Positions 22,077-33,893 of a DNA stretch of 64,000 nucleotides are shown piece by piece. Under the pieces are notes generated by a model that was not told where the DNA came from, made no database searches, and was given only the letters and a program-made list of their open reading frames with translations. Each line of letters opens with the position of its first letter. Positions within the stretch are counted from its first letter, which is position 1. The stretch is taken from the NCBI GenBank assembly GCA_016801845.1, contig CM028927.1, positions 62,001-126,000 of the forward strand. The letters run 5' to 3'. The position numbers and the translations under genes were made by a program. This stretch comes from Polydactylus sextarius (taxonomy: Eukaryota > Chordata > Actinopteri > Polynemidae).

Positions 22077-22346
22077 ATGTAGAAAAACTCAGAAATATAG
22101 AAAAAGAAAAACAAGCGATGCACATGGCGTGATTGGCTACTCACGGTTCATACTAAGTTATGCGTTCTAGTTGTACTGTTTATAAACCAGAGACAGGGTA
22201 TGAAGATAAAACTGTTCTCAAAAAACAGAATCTCTCAAAATGGAAAAGTTAAACATTACAGAAATAAGAGAAAGCTGAGCATATAAATACAGTACATGAA
22301 ATAGTGCAAATAAATAATCAAAGTCTTATTGTCAGTTACAACTTAC

Positions 22347-22921
22347 ATCTGATCAGATGATGGACACTGTTCTTTCACGGTTGTGATAGCACCCTTTGAC
22401 CTGTCACTCTTGACAAACACACAGCTGGGTTCTGGTTCTTCCACTTCTTCCTCCCTCCTGAAAGACACAGATTATAATCTGCTTTGTGACCAGAACAAAC
22501 CAGTTTCACTGCTGTTTTGTTCTGAACTATAAGATAAGTGTGTTTTTTGAAGAAACAACATGTTTCATTAAGTACAGAGTGGATCAATGTGAAAACAACA
22601 CAAGATAATAAAACCATCAGAGCTGCTTTATGTGTGTGTAGACTCTCAGCAGTGACATGATACGATGAAAAAAAAAAAAAACTTGTAAGTGAAGAAGATT
22701 AATGTTGTAAATAAACTCATTTAATAAACACGTGGATAAACAGCTGTATAAATAACTGTCAGTAACATAACGTTTGTGACACGTTAACTCTTTGTAGCAC
22801 AGGAGTGTTGATTTACTAAAAATATTGGGGTGATCACATGTATACACATAACTGAATCCGGGTCTAGGTCCTGGTCTTGGCCCTTGTCCAGGTTCATCCA
22901 TGTTGCTGAATGAACCTTCAC
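22347..22921 (-). pseudogene. A2: NLR 5' exons N1 and N2
   Basis: N1 (22817-22921) reads GSFSNMDEPGQGPRPGPRPG and FSYVYTCDHPNIF. N2 (22347-22457) has a small insertion (an extra CTTCCTC-like stretch within CTTCCACTTCTTCCTCCCTC) before EPEPSCVFVKSDRS. Splice sites resemble those of A1. No downstream NLR domains follow. The K2 motor exons lie upstream on the same strand, with the same fusion junction near 23,362. Confidence 0.7.
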
Positions 22922-23102
22922 CTGTAGAGGAAACACAAATCATTAATATGCACATCAGCTGAAATCTTCCTTTACATCATTTCTGCTGTACAAATATCAG
23001 CTGTGATTGTCTCTTCTTCTCCGTTTCCTATCAGTGTCAGTTAAATACAATCACACAGTATGCAGCAGAAAAGCTGCCATCAGCTGCTGTGCTTCTATCA
23101 GT

Positions 23103-23116
23103 CCACTAGATGGCAG
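23103..23116 (+). promoter_or_regulatory. CTCF-consensus-like site in A2
   Basis: CCACTAGATGGCAG, identical to the site in A1. Confidence 0.4.
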
Positions 23117-23361
23117 TGTCTCTGCAGTGTCTAACTTTACTTGATGAAACAAGCTGCAGTTGATTCTTTCACTCACAACACCTGGGCCCGAATTTATTTC
23201 ACCTCAAAGCTCCAGTGACATCCAGTCATTTCACTGCCACGGAAAATCATCTGAACACATTCTGTCTGCAACACCTGCGCTCTCATGATGATAAACCATG
23301 AAAATGTATTATCAACTGGCTGAAAGAAATAGGTCTATACTGATATTACCTTTCAATCTTT

Positions 23362-24152
23362 TTCTTTATCTGCCTTTCATCTGCATCTAGCCAGCGTTAC
23401 TGCTGTGGTGGAAGGTGTCCACGTTAGCCTCAATATACCTTGAGAGCCAGGAGGCTGCCATTGATCTCCACAGTCTCCACCAAAGTGCTGAGGTCGTTGC
23501 CAGCCAAATCAACCAATGAAAATTGGCCGTGTAGCGAGGCAGCGCGATTATTGCATCACAGAACAATTTGGAGGATTGCGTAAGAGCGGGACAAGTTGGT
23601 GTTTGCTGAGGTTTGGCCTGATGTTTTGGAAAAACACAAGAGAAGGAAAGACACATTTATGTTACACATATGTGTTTGAAATGAAACAATAGTAGTTTAA
23701 AGTTTTCATTTTTAACTGCCATGTTAAAAGACTTCAACTAACTTTTAGTGCTCCTTTACTCAACAGTTCGACAAAGTCTCTGCTGTGAAATTGCAACACA
23801 CAAACACGTTCCTGTCACAATGGTACCTGAGTGCACTGCCCATGTGTATCGTATTGATGACTTCCTCCGGACCGTGAACACGTGGACCTCCTCAAGGCCG
23901 ACTACCTGCACCTGCAGAGCTGTCATTCTCCAGAGCACGGACTTGGCCTTTTTGTTCAGCAGGTCATACACCTGTCCAAAAAGTAGTTTTCATGTCAAGA
24001 ATAATGTAAAAAACATAAATTTGTCAGATAAATATTCTAAAACAAACATGTCCATAGAGTTAACAGAGGAAGGTTTTATTACCTTCCCATTGTAAATCTC
24101 AAAGAAGCTGGCGTAAGCAGAGAGATCCAGGCTACTATACCTCCTGTGGTCG
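23362..24152 (-). pseudogene. K2: truncated kinesin-13-like copy
   Basis: Only three exons remain. Exon j (about 23,438-23,625) has HGQFSLVDLAGND and EINGSLLALK, with the TGA and the lost acceptor as in K1. Exon i (about 23,827-23,975) starts VYDLLNKKAK. Part of exon h has SFFEIYNGK. Homology stops abruptly at about 24,152, inside exon h, after CTCCTGTGGTCG. The rest of the kinesin unit is absent and non-homologous DNA follows. Confidence 0.8.
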
Positions 24153-25825
24153 GCTACAGATCTCTAAGCTGTACCTCATCGAGTTCCCGAGACAGACCAT
24201 TTGGGGTTGTTAAGCCGCTGTGTCAACTAGAGTCCAGCGAAGCTCCCGAACCACCGGTTGCAAGTAGGCTGAACTCCAATTCTCGCTCATGGGTTTGAGG
24301 TCTAATAGTCTGAATCTAAATTACTTCTAAATTGAATTAGTAATTCGTAGATTCAACATTATCTCCGTTCCCGTTCAATTAGATTCCTTTTACCATGATT
24401 TAACTTACCACACCCACACACACACACACACAGTTATTCGTTCATTTATCTCTGTTCTTTCATATGCCATTTGTTCAGTCCCCTATTATTTGTTCACGTG
24501 CGATTTAGCCCAACTGTTTATATAGTCTTGCCTTAATTATTCCTCACTCATTTACTTGTAGCCACTCACAATTATTGCTTACTGTTCATTATTGCTTATT
24601 TTTGTTTATTAAAGTTGCTATGTTCAGACTAAGTTCTTGTTTGTTGGTTTGTGTGAGAGGACGGGGGATCCATTGAATCTGAATTCAGACCTTTAGATTG
24701 AGAAAAATCCATTTAATAACAGTCTGAGTTCGTTAAATCTTCTTCTAATGTTGCGACGTAAAACACTCCTCTTAGACGTCGGCAAGAGGTGGTGCCCCGG
24801 TTTAGTAGACTGTTAATATTTGGAGTTGATTATTAATTATTGATTATTAATTATTCATAATTTAGTCAGTTTTAATAATCCTTATAGAGAGACATAGTTT
24901 CCCCTACAGTGCTCACAGTTTTCATTTGTTATCTGTTCTTCATGTCAAATATACAGTTTACAGTCCAGTTTACAGAAGAATATAATGTATTATTTTATGA
25001 GTAGGGGGCACTAGATGACAGTTTAAGATGATGTCAGTAATAAATTGTACATTATTCCTACTGGTAATGACTTTACTTTTTACTATGGTGATTTAATATT
25101 TGATGATATAGGGATGAGGTACTTTTAGTAATGATATTGCTTATTTGTACATTATATTCCTTGAAAAATGTTTATCATACTGCTGAGGATTTATTATTTT
25201 TCGGACCAAATAAGTTAAATAAAGTTGTTTAGGAAGAAGCTATTGACTTGAATGTTATGAAGTCACCACTGTCAGAGGGAGTTTTATTTATTTTAAATGA
25301 ATATGCTTACAATATGTTTCTTCAGTGCTGTTGAGTTAATAAAGTAATAGTCTCTTCTAAAACAAACATATGTTTGTTAAATAAAAAACATTACTTTTTC
25401 TATTTATGCTTAAAGAAAATGTTGTATGATGTTAGACCTTTTAAAGGAGTACACATGAAACAGTATAAATGAACAAAAGTGAATACTCTACATTTAACTG
25501 CATGTGTGTGTAGTAAGAAAGCCTAAATACATATTAGACAAAATAAAAAAAAAAATATAAATTGCTTCTTATTGTGTCTGACGGTGTTGACAAAAACAAA
25601 GTAATCAACGGAAAAATGACTATTTTATGAAAAAACACAAATTGTGGAGGTTTCACCGGTAAACTGCTGAACAGTCAAGACCTGATATTCCTTCAGATGT
25701 TGTAATTTAACTAACTTTTATTATTTATTATCTCCATGAAGCGAAAAGACAGAGTTTGACTGAATGAAGTGAAAATTCCTCCTCTATCAGTTCTATTGTC
25801 TGTGATTGCAGCAGCCTCTCCATAC
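24153..25825. other. Unassigned sequence beyond the K2 breakpoint
   Basis: This is not seen elsewhere in the window. It contains a CA microsatellite at about 24,413-24,433 and an AT-rich region. A segment near 24,790 reads GTGGTGCCCCGGTTTAG, which looks faintly like a retroelement primer-binding site, but no LTR pair or coding motif supports that. No gene recognised. Confidence 0.4.
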
Positions 25826-27042
25826 CTGAGAATGTCCAGTCTCCAGTGTGGATGCTTCAGTCCAGCTGACAGCAGCGTCACTCCTGAGTCTCCTGCATGA
25901 TTGTAGCTCAAGGCCAAGTTCTCTCTGATGGGAGGGGTTGGAGCTCAGAACTGAGGCCAGAGAAGCAGAGCCTTCCTCTGTGATCAGACAAGCTGACAGA
26001 CTGAACTCACACAACATCACACAGGAACCATCTGTCAACACCTGGTGGGAGGGTTAAATTGTAAATTATTTTTTGGTTTACGTCCTGATACTATGTATTT
26101 GAGTTACAGTTAGTGAACAGGAACATTTCTCTGACGACCTGTTGGTGAAAATGTCAGTAATACGTACAATGTTTTTTTTCTAACAAACTCCTCAGAGTTG
26201 TCACGATAGCAGAATTTCAAACTCAATATCCAGGAAAATACACGATACTCGATACCATTTTTGATACTATGGGTGAAAAAGTAACAAAATCAAAGAAGCA
26301 TATTATATACACATCTGCATTGTGTAATAAACAACAATACAAACATCAATGACATCTTTGTGGCTGGTCGATCTTTATCAGCTTCCATTTGTGACTTTAA
26401 AAGAAATGTAACATTTTTGTTTTACCGTACAGTGTCCTTGGGAAAGGCGCTTTAAATAAAATGTATTATTTTCATTATTAATCACATTCGACTTATCAGC
26501 TAAAAGCTCATGTAAACTGTTTCTACAGCCATCAAACACAGCTAAAGCTACAAACAATCAAAAGAGCAAGTTAAACTCCACAAAAAGATGCAAACTCAAA
26601 CCCCGACCCCTACGCCTCCACACAGCACAACAAGCAAGCAGTATTTTTCCTGACAGTTGGTCTTATATTCAGGTCATACATTGTTCAGTTTTAAGTGGCT
26701 AATGTTAATGTGTGCCGCCAGCCAGGTTAAGGTATGATTAACAGTTTCATGTGTAAGCTGCTTAGCGGTGCTGATTCCCAGCAGCGCTGCTGTTTAGTGA
26801 ACATGTATGAAAACTGTCACTGAGCTAGATATACTGTGGGCAGTCTCAAACAGGTGAGATCATGAATAGTAACGGGCTCAGTCAGTGCTACGTAGAACTG
26901 ACTGACTTCTAAATGGCCTGATTTCTCCACTGCAGACAGAGGTAGCAGTACATTCTCACATGCACCACACAACACACACCCATACTGACCTATTACATTT
27001 CTAAAACTATGGGTAACAACAGTTTTGTGTGGCATGGCACCT

Positions 27043-28169
27043 TTAATTTTTGAGTTTTCCTACGTGGTGGTGGATGATCGCAGAATCCTTTCCATGGTGA
27101 AGAAAAACCCCTTCACAACATCCACTCAAGTGAAGAACACTCTTTAAGAAGTAGGTGTGTCGGTATCTCAGTCTACCATAAAGAGAAGACTTCAGAGTAA
27201 ATTCAGAGAGTAAATACAAAGGATTCACCACAAAGTGCAAACCATTAATCAGTCTCAAAAATAGAAAGGCCAGAATTTACTTTGCCAAAAAACACCTGAA
27301 GAAGCCAGCCCAGTTCTGGAACAGCATTCTTTGGACAGATGAGACTAAGATCAACCTGTACCAGAATGATGGGAAGAAAAAAAGTTTGAAGAGGAATTGT
27401 ACCAACTCATGATCCAAAGCACACCACATCTTCTGTAAAACATGGTGGAGGGAGTGTGATGACATGGGCATGCATGGCTTCCAATGGCACTGGATCACTT
27501 GTGTTTATTGATGATGTGACAAAAGACAGAAGCAGCCGGATGAATTCTGAAGTGTATAGGGATATGCTAACGCAGCAAAGTTGATTGGACAGGGCTTCAC
27601 ATTACAGATGGACAATGATCCAAAACATACTGCAAAAGCAACCCAGGAGTTTTTTTTAAAGCAAAGAAGTGGAATATTCTGCAATGGCCGAGTCAGTCAC
27701 CAGATCTCAACCCTCAAACCTTAACCCGCAAGCATGCATTTCACTTGACAAAACTTAAGGCAGAAAGACCCTCAAACAAGCAACAACTGAAGACAGCTGC
27801 AGTAAAGGCCTGGCAAAGCATCACAAAGGAGGAAACCCAGCGTTTGGTGATGTCCGTGGGTTCCAGACTTCAGGCACTCATTGCCTGCAAAGGATTCTCA
27901 ACAAAATATTGAAAAGTAGCATTTTACTTAGGGTTATGTTTATTTGTCCAATTACTTTTGAGCCCCTGAAATGAGGAGCATTTGTATAAAAATAGCTACA
28001 ATTCCTACATGTTTAATCATATACTTTCGGTCAACCCCTTGAATTAAACTTTAAAGTCTGCGCTTCAATTCTGTTGTACTGGTTTCATTTCAAATCCAAT
28101 GTGGTGGCATGCAGAGCCCAAATCCTGAAGATTGTGTCACTGTCCAAATATTTTTGGGCCTAACTGTAG
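27043..28169 (+). mobile_element. Tc1-like transposon, 5'-truncated, inactive
   Basis: A degenerate plus-strand transposase begins near DDRRILSMVKKNPFTTST. It includes FWNSILWTDETKINLYQNDG (first catalytic D at 27338-27340), TTSSVKHGGGSVMTWACMAS, MDNDPKHTAKATQE (second D) and QWPSQSPDLNP. The third acidic residue is lost, because the usual PIEHAF reads as a scrambled RKHAF. It ends CKGFSTKY with TGA at 27910-27912. Several frameshifts and stops break it. The right terminus has ATTTTTGGGCCTAACTGTA; no matching left TIR is present. Confidence 0.85.
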
Positions 28170-30570
28170 GTCGTTCATGAATTGTGTATCACCTGCATTA
28201 AGCTCTCAGCAGAGCAGCATTAGTACTTATCAGCAGACTTCACTCTGATTAGGGATTCTAATCAGAATTCCTTATCTGTACACAGTCCTACACAGTTTAG
28301 CCATTTATACACTAACGTAAATCAGGATTTGAACAATTATCATTTCAACAGGTTGATGAATCCTGACCTGAGAGTCTCTAGTTGACAGTGTGGACTCTCC
28401 AGACCAGCAGACAGAACCTTCTCTCCTAAGTCCTGAGGCTTGTTGTTATTCAGGCCCAGGTGTCTCAAACTAGAGGACTGGGAGCTGAGGACTGAGGACA
28501 GAGCTTCTCTCTGAGAGGTTACAGCCACTCGGTCTGAGGAGATGAGGATGAGGAATGTTTTCCCAGAGACTCAACCATCTTCTTGGTCTTTGGACTCCAG
28601 TATCAATCTGTCTCAGCTCCTCCATCGTACTTGACATTCTTCAGTTTCAGCTGAACCACTTAAAAGTGAACGTACATCTCAGTCAGGGTCTTGGGCAGCT
28701 CTCCTCCCTCTCTGGTCTTCAACACATCCTCCAGAACTGTAGCAGTGATCCAGCAGAAGACTGGAATGTGGCATATGATGTGGAGGCTTCGTGATGTCTT
28801 GATGTGGGAGATGATCCTGCTGGCCTGCTCCTCATCCCTGAAGTACTCCTCCTTCTGAGGGTCAGTGAACCCTCTGACCTCTGTCACCATGTCAACACAC
28901 TCAGGAGGGATCTGATTGGCTGCTGCAGGTTGTGTGGTTAGCCAGAGACGAGCAGGGGGGAAGCAGTTTCCCCCGATGAGGTTTGTCAGCAGCACATCCA
29001 CTGAGGTGGACTCTGTAACATCACTCAGTGTTGTGGAAGTCCAGAGGAAGTCGACATTCGTGCAGACCGTCAAAGATAAACACAACCTGGAACTGCTCAA
29101 ATCTGCAGGGTCCTGATTCTTTGGTTTTGGTAAAGAACTGATGAACACGTTCCACTAAGCTGAACTTTTTCTCTCTCAGCACATTCAGTTCTCTGAATGT
29201 GAATGGAAATAGGTTGGTGGTCTTTGTCTTCAGCCCAGTCCAGAGTGATCTTCTGTGTTAAGCCTGGTCGACTCTCTTTGTCATCACTGTTATGATTGGT
29301 CTGTCTCTTCCTGGTAAGGCTTTAAAGCTGCCTTCTTGTCTGATGGTTGCTTCTGGTTTGTCTGGTTTCCTGGATGCTGTTTCAATCTGTCTGACCTCAT
29401 GTTCATCATTGACCTTTCCAGTCCCCCCCTCTGTGATGTAGAGCTCTGTGTAGATCTGGTTCAGAAGGGCTTTAGTGATTCCCACACTGGAACTTCTTCT
29501 TCAGGTTAGATTTTAAGGTTAATTTGAGTTGATGTTGACAACCTGGAGCAAAGGTTACTGAATAAAGAATAATATAGAAGGTTAGTAAATGACTGAAATG
29601 AAATCTAACATGTCCATCATGTTAAACCTTTAGAGAAACTCCCTTACTGTTCAGCAGTCAGTCAGCCAGCTCCTCCTGCTTCATCCTTCTCAGGAAGTTC
29701 ACTGTGATCTCCACCAATGGCTCTCTGCTCCTCCTCTGTTCTTCATCCTCACCATCCTCCTCCTCATCTCTCTCTCACACTCTGAGCATTCTGGCTAAGC
29801 TGGACTCAGAATCTTCTGGATATTCCTCAGCACGTTCTTCACAAAGGTGACCATGTGGTCCTCAATCAGCTGGAACAAAAGACCATATGAATGACATAAT
29901 CAAACTAAAACCATGGAACCAAACATCAGATCCATCTTGGACAGACTGACAGTCCACTGGTGTAAAAAGTGCAGCATGGAGATGATTGTGAACAGAACAG
30001 ATGTAAAAGTGGTTGTTGTACATGTACAGACCATAAATATGGAGTCCAGTTGTGTTTGGTGCTGCTGGGCAGACTGAGCACTGGGAACCTCAGGGCTCTC
30101 CTGGTCCACGCTGTGGAGAAATCAAGAAGAATGAGTTGACATGACATCTGTCCACACAGAGACAGACACAAGGTGAAGGTCCATGATGTGATGTTAGATG
30201 TGAACAGTGAATCAGATGACTCCCTGTAGTGGTAAAGGTTTATTAGTCTTACTGATCCCACTGAGAATCAACAGCTCAGTCTGCAGCTGTTGTACACTCT
30301 CAGCAGTGATATGATAAAATGAAAATGTGTAAGTGAAGAACATTAATGCTGCAGATGCTCTGTATCAGTGGACTGTGGGGGCTGTTTTAATTGTTGAGCC
30401 CTTAAAGTCCAAAGTGCCTTTTTGAGAGTGCCTTCCTGTGGCTCTTTACATTTTTAACAAATGTGAACATTTCCTAATAATGTTTCAATTTATAGTTTAT
30501 GAAATAATGAACACAAACGTTATTTTGAAACGACATAAGTAACCGTATTGTCACTCAGTTCCATGTATTA

Positions 30571-30785
30571 CAGTGCTATGTAAATGTTTGGGCACAGTAT
30601 CATAAAGTGCATAAATATGTGTGCCCTAAAGGAATAATCCCATCAGTAGAGACTCCTTTTGCTGAAATAACAACCTGTAAGCACCTAAGTTCTGGCCGGT
30701 GGCATTTTAGACCATTCTTCCATATAAAACACCTCCAGTTCAGTAAGGTGTGATGGCTTCTGAGTGTGGACAGCCTGCCTCAAAA
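30571..30785. mobile_element. Non-autonomous Tc1/mariner fragment
   Basis: Starts at a TA with CAGTGCTATGTAAATGTTTG GGCAC, a mariner-type TIR. It continues into the common fish non-autonomous sequence TGCTGAAATAACAACCTG, then GACCATTCTTCCATA and GTTCAGTAAGGTGTGATGG. The right end is not found; a poly-A run follows at about 30,839-30,862. Confidence 0.6.
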
Positions 30786-30969
30786 ATAAATAAATAAATG
30801 AATAAAAAATACCAAAGAAAAATAGAGCTCTTTCAGGGAAAAAAAAAAAAAAAAAAAAAAAAGTGTTTCTCCTCCTTATTAGAAGGTTAGAGTTCAACTC
30901 TGTTCTGTCTAAAATGTTCTGTAATGTTCTGTTCACTACCCGGTTGATTTTTGTGTTACTCTCTTATCT

Positions 30970-31480
30970 ATGTCACGAGTGAGGTGGGATGATCTCTGGG
31001 GTTTCTTCAGAGTGGATTCCACGGCTGGCCACACCGCACATCATTCCGTCCAAGTCGCTCATCCTTCCTAATTCGCCACCAAACCTCCAGAGGCTCAGAA
31101 TCTGAATCAACTCCTAATCTAGCAACAATAAACAAACATTCAAACACATTGGACACATTCCTATAACTCCGATTGGTTTAATAAAAGTATCTCAATGAAA
31201 TGCACTTTCACGTTACAAGCTAGCCATGAGGCCGGGCGTTTTAGCATGTAGCTATACTCTCACCGGAGTTCAACAGAGAGCTTACATGGCTGAAGTAGCT
31301 CCTCTCTCACTCTCATAACTACTCACAAGGCTCTCCTAATAAACAAGAGATTTATCATCAATATACTACGCGAGAATTAATTATAAGCTTATAATTAATT
31401 TATAAGGTTTACATCACGTTTCATACCCAGGTTCAGCTCACTCAGCAGGCGGCGCTCGGTCAGCATCTGCAGTAAGTCTC
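30970..31480. other. Unassigned sequence between mariner fragment and A3
   Basis: It starts near TGTCACGAGTGAGGTGGGAT and is followed by AT-rich DNA. It contains TTATAAGCTTATAATTAATT, a partial palindrome. No coding motif and no second copy in this window were seen. Confidence 0.35.
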
Positions 31481-31586
31481 AGGACGAACATGCGCGCTGC
31501 GTGGCCTTGACCATGAACACAGGGCTGGTGCGCTACCATGTGGTAGTGCATGGTAAACACTCAAATTACAATTCTAACCAGCCTTT

Positions 31587-31685
31587 ACCTGTGACTTCAG
31601 ATATTTTTCTTGGTCTACCACATCTTTCCTTCACAAGGACTGTTCCTGTGGCCTTCCATTTACTAACTATATTTGTGATTGGAGA
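31587..31685 (-). mobile_element. Tc1-like transposase N-terminal remnant (A3 copy)
   Basis: Same remnant as in the other A blocks but with more substitutions, which fits A3 being the diverged ancestral-position copy. Confidence 0.6.
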
Positions 31686-32721
31686 AGATGTAGAAAAATT
31701 CATAAATATAGAAAAAGAGAAAACAAATGATGCACATCGAGTGATTGACTACTCACTGTTCAGGGTATGAAGATAAAACTGTTCTCAAAAAACAGAATCT
31801 CTCAAAATGGAAAAGTTAAACATTACAGAAATAAGAGGAAAGATGAGCATATAAATACAGTACATGAAATAGTTGCAATAAATAATCAAAGTCTTATTGC
31901 CAGTTACAACTTACATCGATCGGATGATGGACACTGTTCTTTAAAGTTGACAATAGCACCCTTTGACCTGTCACTCTTCATGAACACACAGCTGGGTTCT
32001 GGTTTTTCCAGTTTCCTCCTGAAAGACACAGATTATAATCTGTTCTGTGACCAGAACAAACCCGTTTCACTGCTGTTTTGTTCTGAACAATAAGATAAGT
32101 GTGTTTTTCCTGAAGAAACAAAATGTTTCATTAAGTTCAGAGTGGATCAATGTGAAAACAACACAATAAATAGATAATAAAACCATCAGAGCTTTAAGTG
32201 TGTGTAGAATCTCAGCAGTGATATGATACAATGAAAAAGTGTAAGTGATGAAGATTAATGTTGTAAATAAACAGCTGTTTAAATAACTGTCAGTAACACA
32301 ATATTAGTGACACATTACCTCTAGCACAGGATTGTTGATTTACAAAAATATTGGGGTGATCACATGTATACACATAACTGAGTCCAGGTCCAGGTCCTGG
32401 TCCTTGTCCAGGTTCATCCATGTTGCTAAATGAACCTTCACCTGTAGAGGAAACACAAATAATTAATATGCACATCAGCTGAAATCTTCCTTTACATCAT
32501 TTCTACTCTACAAATATCAGCTGTAATTGTCTCTTCTTCGCTGTTTCCTGTCAGTGTCAGTTAAATACAATCACACAGTAAGCAGCAGAGAAAGCTGCCA
32601 TCAGCTGCTGTGCTTCTACTATCAGTCCACTAGATGGCTTCACTGACCTACACTGACTCTGCAGTGTCTGACTTTACTTGATGAAACTAGCTGCACTTGA
32701 TTCTTTCACTCACAACACCTG

Positions 32722-33893
32722 AGGCCTGTACTACGAAGCAAGTTCAACTTAGCCAGGATCTCTTTCAGTTATCCGGCTTTACTAACCCTAACAATCGCAG
32801 TCTGGCTAAGCGGTACCACGAAGCTGGTTATAAACTTGATTAGTCAACCCAGGTTTTTCCAATCTAGATGTGAGCGCTTCACATAAAAAGAGGCGGCGTT
32901 TATGACAGTTGTCCAATCACAAACATGGAAACAAGTAGCGGCAGAGCGGCGACTTCACAGCTCAAGAGCAAATTATAATTTTACAAAAATATGAGGAATA
33001 CCGGCTGATAATCGAGGCAAAAAGCAACACTGTGGCAGCTGCTGAAAAACGAAAAAAACAGCGTGAAAAAGAACGCCGATTGTGTAAACGTGCAATGTTC
33101 ACAGCCTCACAGAGACGAGTATATGTGACTGTAATTAAATTAAAATAAATCAATGAACTGTTAAAATCTAGGCTGTTAAGGTAAATAGGCTGATACAACT
33201 TTAACATTCGTGTTCAGCTGCACCCGTAGTGGCACAAAATAATAAAAACTAAATATAATAATATGAATCAAAGTTCAAAGTAGTACTTTCATATCTTATA
33301 AGTCCAATTACAGTTTCATGGTGTCAATCAGTCTCTGATTTAGGATGACAAGCTCAGTTAATGAAGGTGACGGGGGTGTGTCATCGGACCCTGGCAGCTC
33401 CAAACAGGAGCATTTGTACAATGTGTCATTAATAAAATACAGTTATTTAATATCCTAGTTAATTATTGTAGGAGTCAATAACGCAGCAGTGCTACTGTCT
33501 GAGGGACAGTCAGCGCTCGACTGTGTCACTGACAATGTGTGGTTTGAGGAGATTACAGATATATGTGATGCGCTCCAATAAATAATCTTGCCGGTCTCTA
33601 AAACCCTCGTCCTCCTCAGAGACCCTCTATCAATCCCGGCACCGAGCTCCACAGATCTGCAATAAAAGGACGAGAAATTTTCAAGAGCACTGATTGGTCG
33701 GAGGGCGGGATTTTATAGGCTCCGATCTCTGATCTGGAACATAACCTGCTCCAGAGCAGGTTAGCCATTCAGCATAAGTTACCATGGAGATGTAGCCTGG
33801 TAGAAGTGAACCACCTTCGTAGGGATGGAAAACCCAGAGTTAAACCTGAAGTTACCGCGATAAGAACAAATCCTGCTTCAGTAGTACAGGCCT
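32722..33893 (+). mobile_element. Harbinger-like transposon, internally deleted, with Myb-like ORF remnant
   Basis: The termini AGGCCTGTACTAC and GTAGTACAGGCCT are perfect 13-bp inverted repeats, extendable to about 20 bp with one gap. They are flanked by CTG at 32719-32721 and 33894-33896. The A1, A2, A4 and A5 blocks show the empty site (CACCTGGGCCCG) with a single CTG, so a 3-bp target duplication is directly visible. This fits PIF/Harbinger. From 32954 the plus strand reads FTAQEQIIILQKYEEYRLII then EAKSNTVAAAEKR, the Myb/SANT-like N-terminus of the Harbinger accessory DNA-binding protein. The remainder is frameshifted, and no transposase is present in 1.17 kb. Confidence 0.85.

Larger units (their letters stand above)
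25826..32441 (-). pseudogene. NLRC3-like (FISNA-NACHT-LRR) pseudogene
   Basis: Exons high to low: N1 32344-32441 (MDEPGQGPGPGPGLSYVY); N2 31915-32018 (EKPEPSCVFMKSDRS); N3 30032-30110 (PEVPSAQSAQQHQTQLDSIF); N4 29648-29869 (LIEDHMVTFVKNVLRNIQKI, then TAG); FISNA-NACHT about 28,535-29,543 (LLNQIYTELYITEGGTG, VNDEHEVRQIETASRKPD, VMTK, then a broken Walker A; LTQKITLDWAED; SVDVLLTNLIGG; RLWLTTQPAAANQIPPECVD); LRR1 28,368-28,530 (SLRHLGLNNN); LRR2 25,826-26,031 (ACLITEEGSASLASVLSSNP). Such proteins are cytosolic innate sensors. The NACHT exon is only about 1 kb, frameshifted and internally deleted between winged-helix and LRR parts. A Tc1 copy lies in the last intron. Not functional. Confidence 0.85.

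Noticed and set aside
24153..24950. Possible solo LTR beyond the K2 breakpoint
   Set aside because: A PBS-like GTGGTGCCCCGG and a run of T-rich sequence were noticed, but there is no terminal TG..CA pair, target duplication or second copy.
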